A stretch of 64,000 bases of DNA from the NCBI GenBank assembly GCA_000320545.1, contig ADNK01000550.1:165520-229519 (forward strand), read 5' to 3'. Origin of the DNA: Bigelowiella natans CCMP2755. Its lineage: Eukaryota; Cercozoa; Chlorarachniophyceae. Every line of letters starts with the position of its first letter. Within the stretch, counting starts at the first letter, position 1. The position numbers were made by a program, and so were the translations under genes. Positions 9,791 through 20,260 of this stretch are shown piece after piece. The notes beneath the pieces were generated by a model. The model made no database searches, had not been told where the DNA came from, and saw nothing but the letters and a program-made list of their open reading frames with translations.

Positions 9791-10412
9791 TGTTCGGACG
9801 AGACGACAAGGAAGGGGGATAGGAAGGTCAATGCCACTGCGAAAGATGGGAAGTGACACAAAGTGCGAGAAGAGTATGGAATTTTCTTTTGCTTTGTTGG
9901 ACCAGATGATGGGAACATTGACACCAAACCAGTTGTCGCACTTGTGATTTCCGGGTGACTTTTCACATTTTGCATCACAAACCAAAAACAATGGCGGGAA
10001 ACTCTACCATTTCTCTGGAATCGAGCGGGAGGGTTCGAGAACAATGCGAGTTCGCGTGGAATGGCAGGGGAATTTTTGCGGGTTTGGGTGTTCGGGTGTG
10101 CAAAAAGACCACAATTGCTTCCTGGCCCACGTGCTTTGCTGCTCCGTGGCATTTTGCGTGCCCATCACTCGTAAATTTCTCGTGACAAGGTACCCTCTTT
10201 TTGTTTTTATTTTTAAAAATATCTTTTCGGTAGCAAGAATTTGGTGAAAATTGCCTAAATGTCAAAAAACAAAGAGAGTCCCGCCAAACACCCAAACGAA
10301 CAAAATCACCCAAAACACACCATGAACTTTTCTCATGCAAAGGAGCACTTTGCTTTCACTTTCCACCTGTCCGCGCTCCTACCTTTCGGCCCCAGTGTTG
10401 CAATCTGAGCAC
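9791..10412. promoter_or_regulatory. Divergent promoter region between 454-aa gene and helicase
   Basis: This 620-base gap separates two genes read in opposite directions. It has one CACGTG site (10128-10133) and, on each side about 50-60 bases before the start codon, a pyrimidine-rich block of the TCACTTCC/TTTCACTTTCCACC type that also precedes the genes at 19.4-24.5 kb. No classical TATA box was identified. Promoter activity is inferred from position and shared motifs. Confidence 0.4.
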
Positions 10413-11211
10413 ATGCCCTCCCCCATCAAGAAGCGCCGAATCGATGCTGTCCGTGAAAAGGATCGAGACGACGATACCAAGGACTCTGTGGATGATCTTA
10501 ATCGGACCATTTCGGACCTCAACAGAACAATCATGGACAAAGTCTTTGATTTGGAGGACAAAAACAAGAAAATAAAGTCAATGCAGATCATCATCGACAA
10601 TCTAAAAGACTACGTGAGGCTGTTGGAGAACGTGAAGAAGCCAGGGGAAGCTGTCAAGAGCACCAGCCCGTGCAATTCGAACAGTGAAGAGTCCGATTGC
10701 AGTGGTGAGATAGACCCTGATGATTTCGAGCAAAATGACATTTCGCACGTGGACTTTGAGGACGATGACTCTGAGGAAGAAAGCAAAGGCAACAACAGCG
10801 TCTCTGAGAGTTTGGCGAACATTGTCCAAAACTACAACTATGCAATGGACCCTGAAGATATCCGTGGTTTCGAGCACCTGAAACATTACCGGCCATTGGA
10901 TGTGTTGCAAGATTTCCTGGACTTTGATTCCAAAATCGAGAAGTTGATGGAAACGAACGATTTAGAGAAGAAGGAAAAAATGGAGAAACTTGAGAGCATC
11001 CTCAAATTTAATGAGCAGATTTTGACAGTGATTCATGATGACCTTTTGGGTTTTGGGTTTAACCACAATTGTGTTCATTGGAGTGAGGTGTATCTGCGCC
11101 TCACAGGGTCAGTCAGTCCATGCTTGGAAGACGTCTCTGATTCTTTCAATGTGCTCTTGCTCAAAGTGAACATCATCACATTCAAATGCAAGAAACTGGC
11201 TGGTCTCCTCA
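10413..11211 (+). pseudogene. SF3 helicase gene, 5' part (split by retrotransposon)
   Basis: This is the first 266 codons of the helicase protein, starting at MPSPIKKRRID, which carries a KKRR nuclear-signal-like patch. It is followed by a heptad-like helical stretch (residues about 20-75) and a long acidic serine/aspartate-rich region (residues about 95-145). The frame runs straight into an LTR at 11212, where translation would stop after LTR-encoded residues. When the LTR element and one CTCA target copy are removed, the frame continues exactly at 16330. An earlier in-frame methionine at 10335 lies in a pyrimidine-rich, promoter-like stretch, so I prefer 10413. Expression of a full helicase from this allele is unlikely unless the insert is spliced out. 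Confidence 0.65.
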
Positions 11212-11537
11212 TGTTGCGCGTAAGGTGTTCACAGGCCGAGGCGCTACGTGCACAAGTAGGCAGGGGGGGGGAAAGGCACGTTTGCTTCCTTTTGAAGAGT
11301 TGTGTTTATTTTTATTAAAGATTATATTTTTATTAAATCGTGCACTGCGTAATCATTCGCGAAGCTTTCGCGAATGCCGCCGCACGTGGGGCAGCACACT
11401 TCCGGTGTGCTGCCATGAGTCCCGCCGGAACCCACGTGCCTATGCTGTATTAATATCTACGTTATCTATATTCTATATCCGCGACAACCCCTTTGTTGTC
11501 GCACGTGACTTGTGCCCGCGTAGTGGTACGCGCTACA
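11212..11537 (-). repeat. 3' LTR of copy 1
   Basis: 326 bases, matching the LTRs of the other copies, with TG...CA type ends. It holds three hairpin-forming inverted repeats and CACGTG sites. Just outside it, on the element side, is the purine-rich TTGGGGGAGG tract expected for plus-strand priming. Confidence 0.9.
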
Positions 11538-11588
11538 CCTCCCCCAAGTCACGTTGCTCCTTCCTTCCTTCCTTATTCCCTTAGACCT

Positions 11589-14500
11589 TCATCGCTTTCG
11601 GAACTTCACCAACCACCAGGTAATAGATTCCTCTCTAACCTTATCTCCTTTGTCGCTTACCCAGAACTCACCTTCGTCCTTAGGTTCGTGTCCATACCAG
11701 CCCTCTGCATCAAGGTCCCCCAGGACCTTATACCAGTGCTCAAAGGGTAAGTCGGGAACAGCTAGGTAGAGTAGCTGATATTTTCCGTCCTTTATTTTCA
11801 TAGCTACCCTCTCCATATTTCGTAATCCAGGGTAGCCTAGATAGACAATCTTCATGCGCCAATCGTCGTTCACCCTGACCTTATTGTTTCCATATTCCAC
11901 ATCGAACTTAGGTCGGGGTCCTAAACAAGGCATTGCTCGCTCCCACACAGTAGGGTTTACTTTAACATCCTCTAGGAGCTTCTCACCGATATCATAATTC
12001 TTTAGGTGACTGATGTGGCGCAAGGTGACCCTGTTCCCATCATAGATGTAGTACTGCTTCCTCCCCTTCCTCTCGGTAACCTTTGCAACGCCACCCCAGA
12101 AGGGGTCTTGTTTATTTCTCGATCTCAGATTTACCTTGGCCCTAACATACTGTCCTTCCTTTAGAACTCGGCCATCGTACGGGACCTTCTCGTCTTCGCT
12201 CTCGGTATCGTCGTCGTTGTCGTCGCCTTCTTCCCTCTCCTTATCCTTGATACCTCCCCCAGACGTGAAGGTGTCGTTTACTAACCCTTGTATCTTGTCT
12301 GGTGTGGTGCTATTTATCCTGCTTAGGTTGGCCAAGGTGCGGTGGAGTCGCTCTACCTTGGAGTTGGACTGGGCATAGTATACAGGTGAGGCATCAATAT
12401 TAGGGTGTGGTAGCTGTAGAAGAGAGGTCTCATTATCCACATGTAACTTCTTTGGTATCTTGTTTATGCTAACTTCATCAGGGATAGCCTGGAGCTCAGA
12501 CTCCCAGGTACGGTAGCAGTTAGTAAGCCTCTGCTTATATAAGCCTTTGTTCTTCTTAGCAACGTTGACCTTGATAATCTTTTTAACCCAGCACTTTCCA
12601 GTGGCCACATCAACGAAGGTAAGGTAGTGATAGCCATCGTACTTATAAACATCAATTTGCACGATATCTAAGAAGTTCCTTGCTTTGATTTTCTTAGATG
12701 CACGGCTCTTGCTGGACTCCTTGGTGGCGACGCCTGCCGCCTTCAAGCTGGAGCACCTGCAGCCACGCAGGTATGTCCTTATCTCTTTTAGCTTGTAGGG
12801 CCAGTAGTAATGGTAGAGTAGAGCAGTGATATGGTTTTCTCCTACGTGTGCAGGTCCATGGGCGGTAAAGAGAAGGGCTCCCCTGGTCCGCCGTGGCACG
12901 TAGGTACGCCTAACATTATTAGTGTATACATATATCCTATCACTAAGTACCTCATGCTTGTGTTTGTATTTATCCAGGTGTTCTTGAAGGTGCTGGAGCT
13001 CCTCTGGCTCAGGCAGGAAGTCGCCGTCCTCGAAGGTAATCGCGTTAACCATAGGGGTGACCTGGGTAGGGACTTTCTTTTCGAACAGCCTGCTGAAATA
13101 GTCAGCAAGCTGCTTGTCTCCTGGTGCGTAGACCACTGTCCTCTTGTCCCTAAACTCTTCCGTGTCCGCCCTCATAGCTGCATACTCATCGTTAGGCGCT
13201 TCGAGCTTGCGGTCGATGCCTAGGAGGGGCTTGTGGTCAGTCATTAAGGTGAAGCTGGGCACCGACAGCAGGTAGTATCTTAGTTTCCTCTGCGCCTCAG
13301 TCATGGCTTTATACTCTCCTTTTGTAGGGCTGTACTTGGCCTCAGCTGCTGTGCAGGCCCTGCCCCACACCCGTATGATCTGCTGGTCTTGGGTAAGTAC
13401 AGCAGCCATACCTAGCTTAGACCAGTCTGTCCATAGGGTAGCTGGTCTAGTAGTGTCTAGCTTAGCATTCAATAGGGTGTTGCTGCATAACTTTATTAGG
13501 TTATCGAAGTGGGCATCAAGGCCAGCCTTGGCCCACACCTTAGCGAAGCTGAGGCCTACAGAGTTCTCCTTCCGGTAAGCAGTAGTAAAAGCAGCTGCAG
13601 TCCTAGCGTAGGTAGGGGAGAACCTACGTAGTATCCAAGCTGCAGTCTGCAAGAATGACTTTAACTCCTTTGCATTCTTAGGTTTAGGGGCTTGCTGTAG
13701 TGCTGCTACTTTCTCGGGGTTTGGGGTGATGCGGCCTTGCTCCAGGTAATATCCACACCACTTGATTCTTGTAGCTAGGAATGTACACTTCTGCAGTCTA
13801 ATAGTAAAACCGAAGTGTGCAAACCTAATAAATATATTTTCCAGGAGGAAGATCTGAGCGACGACTGTGTTGGTACATATTATGTCATCATCCACATACA
13901 CAAACACAAACACCCACAACACAGACGCCATCCCATCATGTGTGTATGCCCTGTAGTTCTGACTACTGAACGCATCCCCTGATATGCTTAGGCCGTAAGG
14001 GAATACGACGAAGTGCCACTTCCTGTGCCTGCTGGAGAACGCGGTAATGGGGCGGGAGGTTTTGTGGATGGGTGTCTGCATGTATGATTCATTTTTATCT
14101 AGGGAAGAGTAGTATTTGTATCCTATGACGTGTTCAATAACGTCATCTATCCTTGGTGTAGGTGTCTGGATCCTCTTTATTACTCGGTTGTGGCGGATGA
14201 AGTTGTGCGCCAGGCGGAAGAAAGGGTAAGTAGGTTTCTTAGCTAGCACATGTCTCACGTTCCATGGTGAGTTGCTTGGCTCTATCTTCCCTTCCTTTGC
14301 CCATTCATTGATCTGCCACTCTATCTTTTCCCAGTCCGCTTCCGGTCGCCTATGTTCTGGGTCATTGATGATGCACTCTTCGTATCCCTTCTTTAGCTCG
14401 ATCTTTACTGGGGTAAGCTTGCTGGAGGGCTTCGTCGTCGGCTTGGTGATGTCAGAGTACTTCTCGTTTAATATTTTATTAATGTACTTTTTGCCTTTGT

Positions 14501-15557
14501 CGATATCCCAATCATCAGCTGGGGGGGTCTTGTCCAGTAGCTCCGTTATCTGTCGGATGGTCTTGCCGGGGTTCTTCTTCCGTAGCTCGGTAGGTGTAGG
14601 TAGCTTGTTGTCCGCTAGGTCCATAAACTCTAACGCATTAACGCTTGACTCAGAGGTCCACTCGTCAAGCCGTATCATGTTCTGGCTGATGGTCCTGCCT
14701 GACTTCTTTGGCAACTTAGCAAAGTATATCTTGTGATTGTAGAATGATATGATCCCCCCTAATTTTTCTAGGGCATCCTGTCCGAGGAGTAGTTCCATGG
14801 ATAAAGTCATGGCTACTCGGGTCTTGATTTGGGTCTCCGCGTCGCTGCCAGGTATCTGTAGCTTTAGCATTAGCTCACCGACGGTCTTCATGGAAGAGCT
14901 TCCGTCTGCTTGAGCATATTTACGTTCTTTCTTAGTCACTTGATCCAATAGTCCTAACCTTCTTACTGTGCTTAGGCTTATGAAGGACTTCGGCATGCTG
15001 CCACTATCCCAAAGGGCAGGTAGTTTCTTGTAGTCTCCGTAGCTGTCTTTAACTTTAACCTTGGTCATAGCAACTTTGATAGTCCTGTTAGCGTCTTCGT
15101 CATTAATGTTGCATACTCCTAAGTTCTTTATGTCGTCTAGGGTCATGGGCTTGTCTTGGTCCTGCGTTGCTGGTACTGCTGTCTTCGTCGGCGCCTGCTT
15201 AAGGTGATCTAATATTCCGTTTATCTGCTGCTGTATAGCATTGATACTGTTCTGCTTTTTGTTCTTATATTTATTGTTCTTCCCGTTGTTGCTGCCTTGC
15301 CATTTGCTGTTGTTATATCCTTGTCCTCTGCCTTTCTTTCTCTTTAACTTCTCGTAGTGTTCGTTGAGCTGCCTGATCGTCATCCTGGGTCGTCCTTCTT
15401 TCCTGTCTCTGCAGTCTTTAGCGGTGTGTTTCCCTTTACGTGAGCAGTATCCGCAACGTCGGTTACCTTCCCTGTCCTTGTACCAGTCTCGCTGCGGCTT
15501 AATAGCGTTAATGTTTCCTATGCCAGGTACCTTAGGGCTGGTAAACTTGGAAGCCAA
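11589..15557 (-). CDS. Gag(C-term)-Pol polyprotein, copy 1
   Basis: This frame encodes 1322 residues. In order: the nucleocapsid zinc knuckle (CGYCSRKGKHTAKDC, about residues 35-50), an aspartic protease with DSG (about 184), reverse transcriptase with YVDD (about 550-555), RNase H (TDWSKLGMAA, about 700), an HH-CC-like region with an unusual CRCSS pair, the integrase core (QIDVYKYD, LHVDNET, SKVERLH) and a C-terminal basic domain. The short N-terminus MASK derives from the leader next to an internal LTR, so most of gag is absent from this frame. Reverse transcription and integration functions are inferred from these family motifs. It might supply enzymes to the defective copies elsewhere. 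Confidence 0.85.
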   Translation of the reverse strand: MASKFTSPKVPGIGNINAIKPQRDWYKDREGNRRCGYCSRKGKHTAKDCRDRKEGRPRMTIRQLNEHYEKLKRKKGRGQGYNNSKWQGSNNGKNNKYKNKKQNSINAIQQQINGILDHLKQAPTKTAVPATQDQDKPMTLDDIKNLGVCNINDEDANRTIKVAMTKVKVKDSYGDYKKLPALWDSGSMPKSFISLSTVRRLGLLDQVTKKERKYAQADGSSSMKTVGELMLKLQIPGSDAETQIKTRVAMTLSMELLLGQDALEKLGGIISFYNHKIYFAKLPKKSGRTISQNMIRLDEWTSESSVNALEFMDLADNKLPTPTELRKKNPGKTIRQITELLDKTPPADDWDIDKGKKYINKILNEKYSDITKPTTKPSSKLTPVKIELKKGYEECIINDPEHRRPEADWEKIEWQINEWAKEGKIEPSNSPWNVRHVLAKKPTYPFFRLAHNFIRHNRVIKRIQTPTPRIDDVIEHVIGYKYYSSLDKNESYMQTPIHKTSRPITAFSSRHRKWHFVVFPYGLSISGDAFSSQNYRAYTHDGMASVLWVFVFVYVDDDIICTNTVVAQIFLLENIFIRFAHFGFTIRLQKCTFLATRIKWCGYYLEQGRITPNPEKVAALQQAPKPKNAKELKSFLQTAAWILRRFSPTYARTAAAFTTAYRKENSVGLSFAKVWAKAGLDAHFDNLIKLCSNTLLNAKLDTTRPATLWTDWSKLGMAAVLTQDQQIIRVWGRACTAAEAKYSPTKGEYKAMTEAQRKLRYYLLSVPSFTLMTDHKPLLGIDRKLEAPNDEYAAMRADTEEFRDKRTVVYAPGDKQLADYFSRLFEKKVPTQVTPMVNAITFEDGDFLPEPEELQHLQEHLDKYKHKHEVLSDRIYVYTNNVRRTYVPRRTRGALLFTAHGPAHVGENHITALLYHYYWPYKLKEIRTYLRGCRCSSLKAAGVATKESSKSRASKKIKARNFLDIVQIDVYKYDGYHYLTFVDVATGKCWVKKIIKVNVAKKNKGLYKQRLTNCYRTWESELQAIPDEVSINKIPKKLHVDNETSLLQLPHPNIDASPVYYAQSNSKVERLHRTLANLSRINSTTPDKIQGLVNDTFTSGGGIKDKEREEGDDNDDDTESEDEKVPYDGRVLKEGQYVRAKVNLRSRNKQDPFWGGVAKVTERKGRKQYYIYDGNRVTLRHISHLKNYDIGEKLLEDVKVNPTVWERAMPCLGPRPKFDVEYGNNKVRVNDDWRMKIVYLGYPGLRNMERVAMKIKDGKYQLLYLAVPDLPFEHWYKVLGDLDAEGWYGHEPKDEGEFWVSDKGDKVREESITWWLVKFRKR

Positions 15558-15561
15558 AGGT

Positions 15562-15798
15562 TGTTGCGCGTAAGGTGTTCACAGGCCGAGGCGCTACGTG
15601 CACAAGTAGGCAGGGGGGGGGAAAGGCACGTTTGCTTCCTTTTGAAGAGTTGTGTTTATTTTTATTAAAGATTATATTTTTATTAAATCGTGCACTGCGT
15701 AATCATTCGCGAAGCTTTCGCGAATGCCGCCGCACGTGGGGCAGCACACTTCCGGTGTGCTGCCATGAGTCCCGCCGGAACCCACGTGCCTATGCTGT
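15562..15798 (-). repeat. Internal truncated LTR of copy 1
   Basis: This is 237 bases of LTR sequence starting TGTTGCG on the plus strand and stopping at CTATGCTGT, where the text jumps into gag sequence. It lies between the partial gag start and the pol frame, with four shared bases (GCTG) at the junction. It shows the element is a recombinant of two LTR-leader pieces. Confidence 0.85.
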
Positions 15799-15960
15799 TG
15801 CATCTGCTTTCTTAATCCCGGGTGCTGGTCCCGGCGGTGCCTGTGGAGGTGTTCCTCCTCCTTCCTTAGCGTCCGTATCGCCCTTCCTTTCCTGTTTCTG
15901 CTCGTGCCCTTGCACGGCCTGCGAGCCAAAGTCCTGCTGTTCTTCTAGCTGCTGTGACAT
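15799..15960 (-). pseudogene. Gag N-terminal fragment, copy 1
   Basis: The first 50 or so residues of Gag (from MSQQLEEQQDFGSQ) are present, then the frame runs into LTR sequence at the junction near 15799. It matches the start of the gag frames in the other two copies. Confidence 0.8.
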
Positions 15961-15999
15961 TGTTAGTCAAATCGTTTCCCGTGTGTGGAAGCCAAAGGT

Positions 16000-16325
16000 T
16001 GTTGCGCGTAAGGTGTTCACAGGCCGAGGCGCTACGTGCACAAGTAGGCAGGGGGGGGGAAAGGCACGTTTGCTTCCTTTTGAAGAGTTGTGTTTATTTT
16101 TATTAAAGATTATATTTTTATTAAATCGTGCACTGCGTAATCATTCGCGAAGCTTTCGCGAATGCCGCCGCACGTGGGGCAGCACACTTCCGGTGTGCTG
16201 CCATGAGTCCCGCCGGAACCCACGTGCCTATGCTGTATTAATATCTACGTTATCTATATTCTATATCCGCGACAACCCCTTTGTTGTCGCACGTGACTTG
16301 TGCCCGCGTAGTGGTACGCGCTACA
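16000..16325 (-). repeat. 5' LTR of copy 1
   Basis: 326 bases, same sequence as the 3' LTR as far as I can compare by eye. Its outer end is next to the CTCA target duplicate. A leader with GGCTTCC, possibly a tRNA primer site starting TGG a few bases from the LTR end, lies on the inner side. Confidence 0.9.
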
Positions 16326-16329
16326 CTCA

Positions 16330-19134
16330 AGAAAACCGAAAGAGTGGATTTGTATCAAAGCATATCGTACAAAATCCACGCGTACGTCAAACTCCTTGAA
16401 ATGTGTTACATCCACACGCACAGAATCAACATCATGTATCTAGAGGACACTGGTTTGGCAAAAATCATGGAAACAGGGGTCATGTCAGGCCACCCAGTGT
16501 GCGAGTTTCAAGAAAGAGCATGCAACCTCAACATAGAAACCACACACGTGGCAACGCCGAATGCGTCTGACGTGGTTGCGTACACTGTCAAACTCATGTC
16601 GATGAAAGGCTTGGTCCACGACAACGAGCACGTGTTAAAAGTCGACAATGGAATCGCTGAGTATTACACTGGAAAAAAGAAAAACGGATACAACAAAACG
16701 CTGAGGCAGGTTGAGGATGGCAAGGTCACGCTCACCGAATTCGTTTACAATGAGGTGATGTCGAGAATGGGGGGCATGAACAGCAGAGTGAACCCAGAGG
16801 ATGTTGTCAAAAAGTACCTGACGAAATTGAGGAATGCCGGGATCACTCTGAAACGCAATTTGACTTCCTTTTCGACCAAGAATCTCACATTTGACTGTCT
16901 GACTTTGTCTTTGCGGATGCGAAGTCATAGGGGGTATTTCGATCGACTACAGAAAGGAACAGTCGGTAATGCAAAATGCCACAAAAAACAAAAAACAAAA
17001 AACAGCATGCTGATCTTCATGTCCCCTTTCTTTGCAATCAGGAACGCCGTATGACACCAGTGTGAGGAGTGAGAAAGAGCTTTGGAAGAATTTTTGGGAC
17101 CTCGACATCTTTGTGCCGAACGGCGAGCACACAAAGGTGTTGTATGATGACAACTTTTTCATCAAGATCAATCGTGACCAGTTGGGAAACAAGGCTAAGC
17201 GTGGCACGTGGTTTCAAAACGAGTATTTCCCAGACCCCACTGATGTCAAGTATGAGGACAGTTATTTGCACAATGAAGAGGCCTCGCGAAGCACCTACAA
17301 CCCGTCATTGACCATGTACCACATAATCGCAAAGACAGTGTACGCCGGCCTTGTGAAAACAAAGTACATGGAAAATGTTGGCGTGTACTTTTGGAGAGTG
17401 GGAGACGCAGGCACCGGGAAATCAACTTATCTGCAAATGATGAAACACATCTTGAGTGGAACTGGACCGGAACAAGTCATGAGCATGAGCTCCCATGACG
17501 GTGAAACCGCTTCGAACTTCAGTTTTGCCAGAATAGCCAAACACAACGGCGGTTACTACAGGGCGGTGCACTGCGAGGAGGCACAAAACATAAAATTGAA
17601 CGTTCGGCAAATCGTGTTTGCATCGATGTCAAACGCACCAATCACCACGGCTGGGAAGCACCAGCAGGCCACGGAGCAACGGTTAAACATTGCGTGGGAA
17701 TTTAACAGCAACGCGACGGTTGCGACCGTGATGAACCAGGGCTCCATTGCTGCAAATTGCCGCCGCGTGCAACTCTTCGAGCACAACGCCAAGAACATGC
17801 AAAAGAAAGACGAATCTAACATGACAACGTGGATAAACAACAAGGTGCTTCACAGTCTGATGGCAATTGCTATCTCCTACACCAGCTGCATGTTTGTCAT
17901 GGAAGGCAAGAATTTCTTGAAGGACACTTTGCAGCAGATGAGCGAGTCAGAAAAATTCAAACATTTGAGCAAGAAAACCAAAATGTTCGCGTTTGTTGAA
18001 TCGGGATATTTCGTCAAAAAAGAACACGGTCTTGTCCCATACAGCGTGTTCAAAAAAGCTTATGACCATTTCAAATACCCGCCGGTAAAAGGGAATGTGT
18101 ACCAATTGTACAACGAGAAACAGGACAGTGGCAAGGTTCTAGAGAAGATATGGGGCATAAAGGTTCTGAACGTCTTGAATGTCCCCAAAGAATGCAAAGG
18201 CGTACAAAAATCCAGGGGAAGGTCTTTGAAAGGGGTTTTCCTTCCGGTGTTCAACGACTGTGCTTACAAGGAACCAAGTGAGTTTTACCGAAGTAACAGA
18301 CCGGTGTACAACTCCACAGGTTCCGCTGAAACCAAACTTCGGGGTTCAGACACCGACATTACAGACAGGTACATCATTGGCGTCGAGGCTTCACCAGATG
18401 CCTTGAAGAATTATCATGGATTAAACTTCACCAATTACAACAAAAAATTGTCGCTGTGTGATGCAATGGTCCAAAAAAACGAAAGTGAGGTGACATATTC
18501 ATTGGTTGAATTGCAGCAGTTAAACGATGATGCAGCTTTTGACAACATCAATGGAGACGTGTTGGATGAAACGGAAAAGGATCGCTTGAGAACAGTTCTT
18601 CATTTGATCAATGCTTCCACTGCGATGAAGGAAAAAAGACAAAAAATGGAGGAAAAAATCCAAACAATGGAGCAAAAGGTCCCCACAAAATTTCACCAGC
18701 GCAAATTCTGTGGATGGCCGTTGTGGGTGCTCCGAAAAAAAGGCCTTTTGGACAAGATGCTCACGGAAACCGAAGAAGGATCCAAAAAGTTCAAACCAGT
18801 GACCAGGAACGTGGGTCGTGGACTTCAGCACCAGGAAAAGGTTGTGTTGGACTGGCTGGAAACCTACATGAACATCGATTCAAGCAATGGCAAAGCGCGT
18901 TTCAGTTTCAACAAGGACAAGGCAACAACTGCAAAGTTCAACGACATCATCTCACACATCAACAACATCACATGTGTCTTGGTGTCCCGATTCCACGATC
19001 GTTTGCACTATGACAAGAGAATTTGTGACAACGACGAAAACAAAGCACATTTTGAGGAACTCTTAGACAAGACTAGCAAGTATTATCAATTGATTGAAAA
19101 GACGTGCTCGAAACGCAACATGGAAAGACAGTGA
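16330..19134 (+). pseudogene. SF3 helicase (D5-like), main part with helicase domain
   Basis: Continues the protein begun at 10413. A 76-base intron (16966-17041) joins 16330-16965 to 17042-19134; with the first part this totals 3528 bases, or 1175 residues. The ATPase domain has Walker A GDAGTGKST (about residue 599 of the joined protein), an acidic Walker B-like VHCEEAQ (about 655), a sensor-like Asn region (IAWEFNSNA) and an arginine-finger region (RRVQLFEHN). These are hallmarks of superfamily 3 helicases, which unwind DNA at viral replication origins; D5-type members in large DNA viruses are often fused to a primase. I see no clear primase motif in the N-terminal part. The protein is otherwise intact apart from the upstream insertion. 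Confidence 0.7.
16966..17041 (+). other. Predicted 76-base spliceosomal intron in viral helicase
   Basis: The donor is G|GTAATG and the acceptor TTTGCAATCAG|GA. A CTGAT branch-point-like sequence and a pyrimidine-rich tract precede the acceptor. Removing it restores one frame across the helicase (split Gly codon), whereas reading through ends at a stop shortly after. The A-rich repeat CAAAAAA inside it has no coding character. Confidence 0.65.
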
Positions 19135-19235
19135 ATTTGCAGACTTGAACATGCTCTTGTGTTCAAAATGACACCGTTAAAAACATTGCGCGCATCAACA
19201 TGTTGGCGCTTTGAATTTCTGATGTTAGTCACATT

Positions 19236-19358
19236 GGCGCCATGCACGAGGCAGCGACGCGCCATTGATGCCAAGTCGCTAAAAACGACGCCAAGGCGAT
19301 TCTGCGCAATTTGAAGTCGGGCCGCGCCGCGCTGCCAAGTGGCACATGATGGCAATGG
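19236..19358 (+). repeat. GC-rich intergenic repeat R, copy 1
   Basis: About 120 bases beginning GGCGCCATGCACGAGGCAGC and ending near GGCACATGATGGCAATG. Related copies occur at 20511-20691, 21424-21510 and (inverted) 22986-23150. This copy lies between two converging gene ends, unlike the other three, which lie upstream of a gene start. No coding function seen. Confidence 0.8.
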
Positions 19359-19432
19359 AGTTCACAAAAATCATGTTGAGATGTTGTTGAAATTTTGAGG
19401 AACATTCAGGCACCGAATGATCTAGTTTTCTT

Positions 19433-20260
19433 CTAGTGTTCTTTGACTACTTCCATGCCCATTTGCAAAAACGCAAATCTGAATTTTTGCATCATTGCCT
19501 GGTGGCAATCTGTCTCGTTCTTCAATTTCTTCACAAGATGTTCCAAATGATCGTTCAGAAACATGGAATCCATTTTCATGATGTTGTTCAGTTTCTCATA
19601 CTCTGCATGAATGACTCGGAACTCTTTTGCCGCCCGATCGCGGAGATAGAGAACATCTTTTGCAAGTTCTTTGACATCATCTTCGTTGTGATAACCAAAA
19701 TGAACGAACAATTCTTGGCATCTTTCTAGTGAGATTTCTTGGAAACCACAAATGCTGTTTTTCAACGATTTGAGATGGAATTCTGTCGTGAAACCTCCCC
19801 TGCCGTCGTCAAGGCTCCGGATGATGTCGTAGACGTTTTCGTGGAGCGTGCCCATGTGATTGCCGTACGTCCATTTGAGAGGCATGAGCCATCTGCAAGG
19901 GTTTTCCGTGGTCCAGAAGAATTTTGCAACTGTGGACATGTCTCTGATTAGCCGACAGAGAATCCGGTGTGGGGCTTGAAAATTTCCAGGAGTTTTGAAG
20001 TCCGTCCGCGAGAATCTGGGAATGGTTTTTTGCCGGAACAATGCATCCCGTCTCTTCGCTCTTTCAACAGTTTTCCAATTATCGGGCGTTTTGTTCTGGT
20101 CCTTGAAGGCTTCGAAAATTTCTTCAAAGTCAGGGACGTCAGTTCTTTTTGATTCCAATAGAGTGTCTCTGTTCTGTCTCTGGATTTTCCGAAGTTTCTC
20201 GCGTCGTCGCTTCTTTTCTGGACTCTTTTTTCGATTTTTGACTGAACCTTTGATTGGCAT
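19433..20260 (-). CDS. Charged coiled-coil protein, unknown (gene A of the cluster)
   Basis: I choose the start at 20260 (MPIKGSVKNRKKS), giving 275 residues. The extra 45 codons upstream fall in the shared promoter module and are not expected to be coding. The N-terminus is very basic (KKSPEKKRRREKLRK), then comes a mostly helical body rich in lysine, glutamate and hydrophobic heptads (about residues 170-260). Nuclear localisation is likely from the basic start. It is read from a CACGTG-rich module also found before the H3-tail and coiled-coil genes. No family recognised. Confidence 0.55.
   Translation of the reverse strand: MPIKGSVKNRKKSPEKKRRREKLRKIQRQNRDTLLESKRTDVPDFEEIFEAFKDQNKTPDNWKTVERAKRRDALFRQKTIPRFSRTDFKTPGNFQAPHRILCRLIRDMSTVAKFFWTTENPCRWLMPLKWTYGNHMGTLHENVYDIIRSLDDGRGGFTTEFHLKSLKNSICGFQEISLERCQELFVHFGYHNEDDVKELAKDVLYLRDRAAKEFRVIHAEYEKLNNIMKMDSMFLNDHLEHLVKKLKNETDCHQAMMQKFRFAFLQMGMEVVKEH

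Larger units (their letters stand above)
11212..16325 (-). mobile_element. Ty3/gypsy LTR retrotransposon, copy 1 (rearranged)
   Basis: Flanked by a 4-bp target duplication CTCA (11208-11211 and 16326-16329). Read on the minus strand it has a 326-base 5' LTR (16325-16000), a start of gag, then a second truncated LTR and leader (15798-15562), then the rest of gag-pol, and a 326-base 3' LTR (11537-11212). LTRs start TGTAGCG and end CAACA. Domain order protease, reverse transcriptase, RNase H, integrase assigns it to Ty3/gypsy (Metaviridae). It is the only copy here with an unbroken pol frame. It sits antisense inside the viral helicase gene. Confidence 0.9.
10413..19134 (-). other. Placeholder span note: helicase locus contains an antisense retrotransposon
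   Basis: The helicase gene itself is on the plus strand and is described in the next entries. Its span contains a minus-strand LTR element at 11212-16325, so any automatic gene model will split it in two. Confidence 0.6.

Noticed and set aside
11220-11584. Short frames starting MFTGRGATCTSRQGGG in each LTR
   Set aside because: They recur only because the LTR is repeated; no gene start, and the sequence is regulatory.
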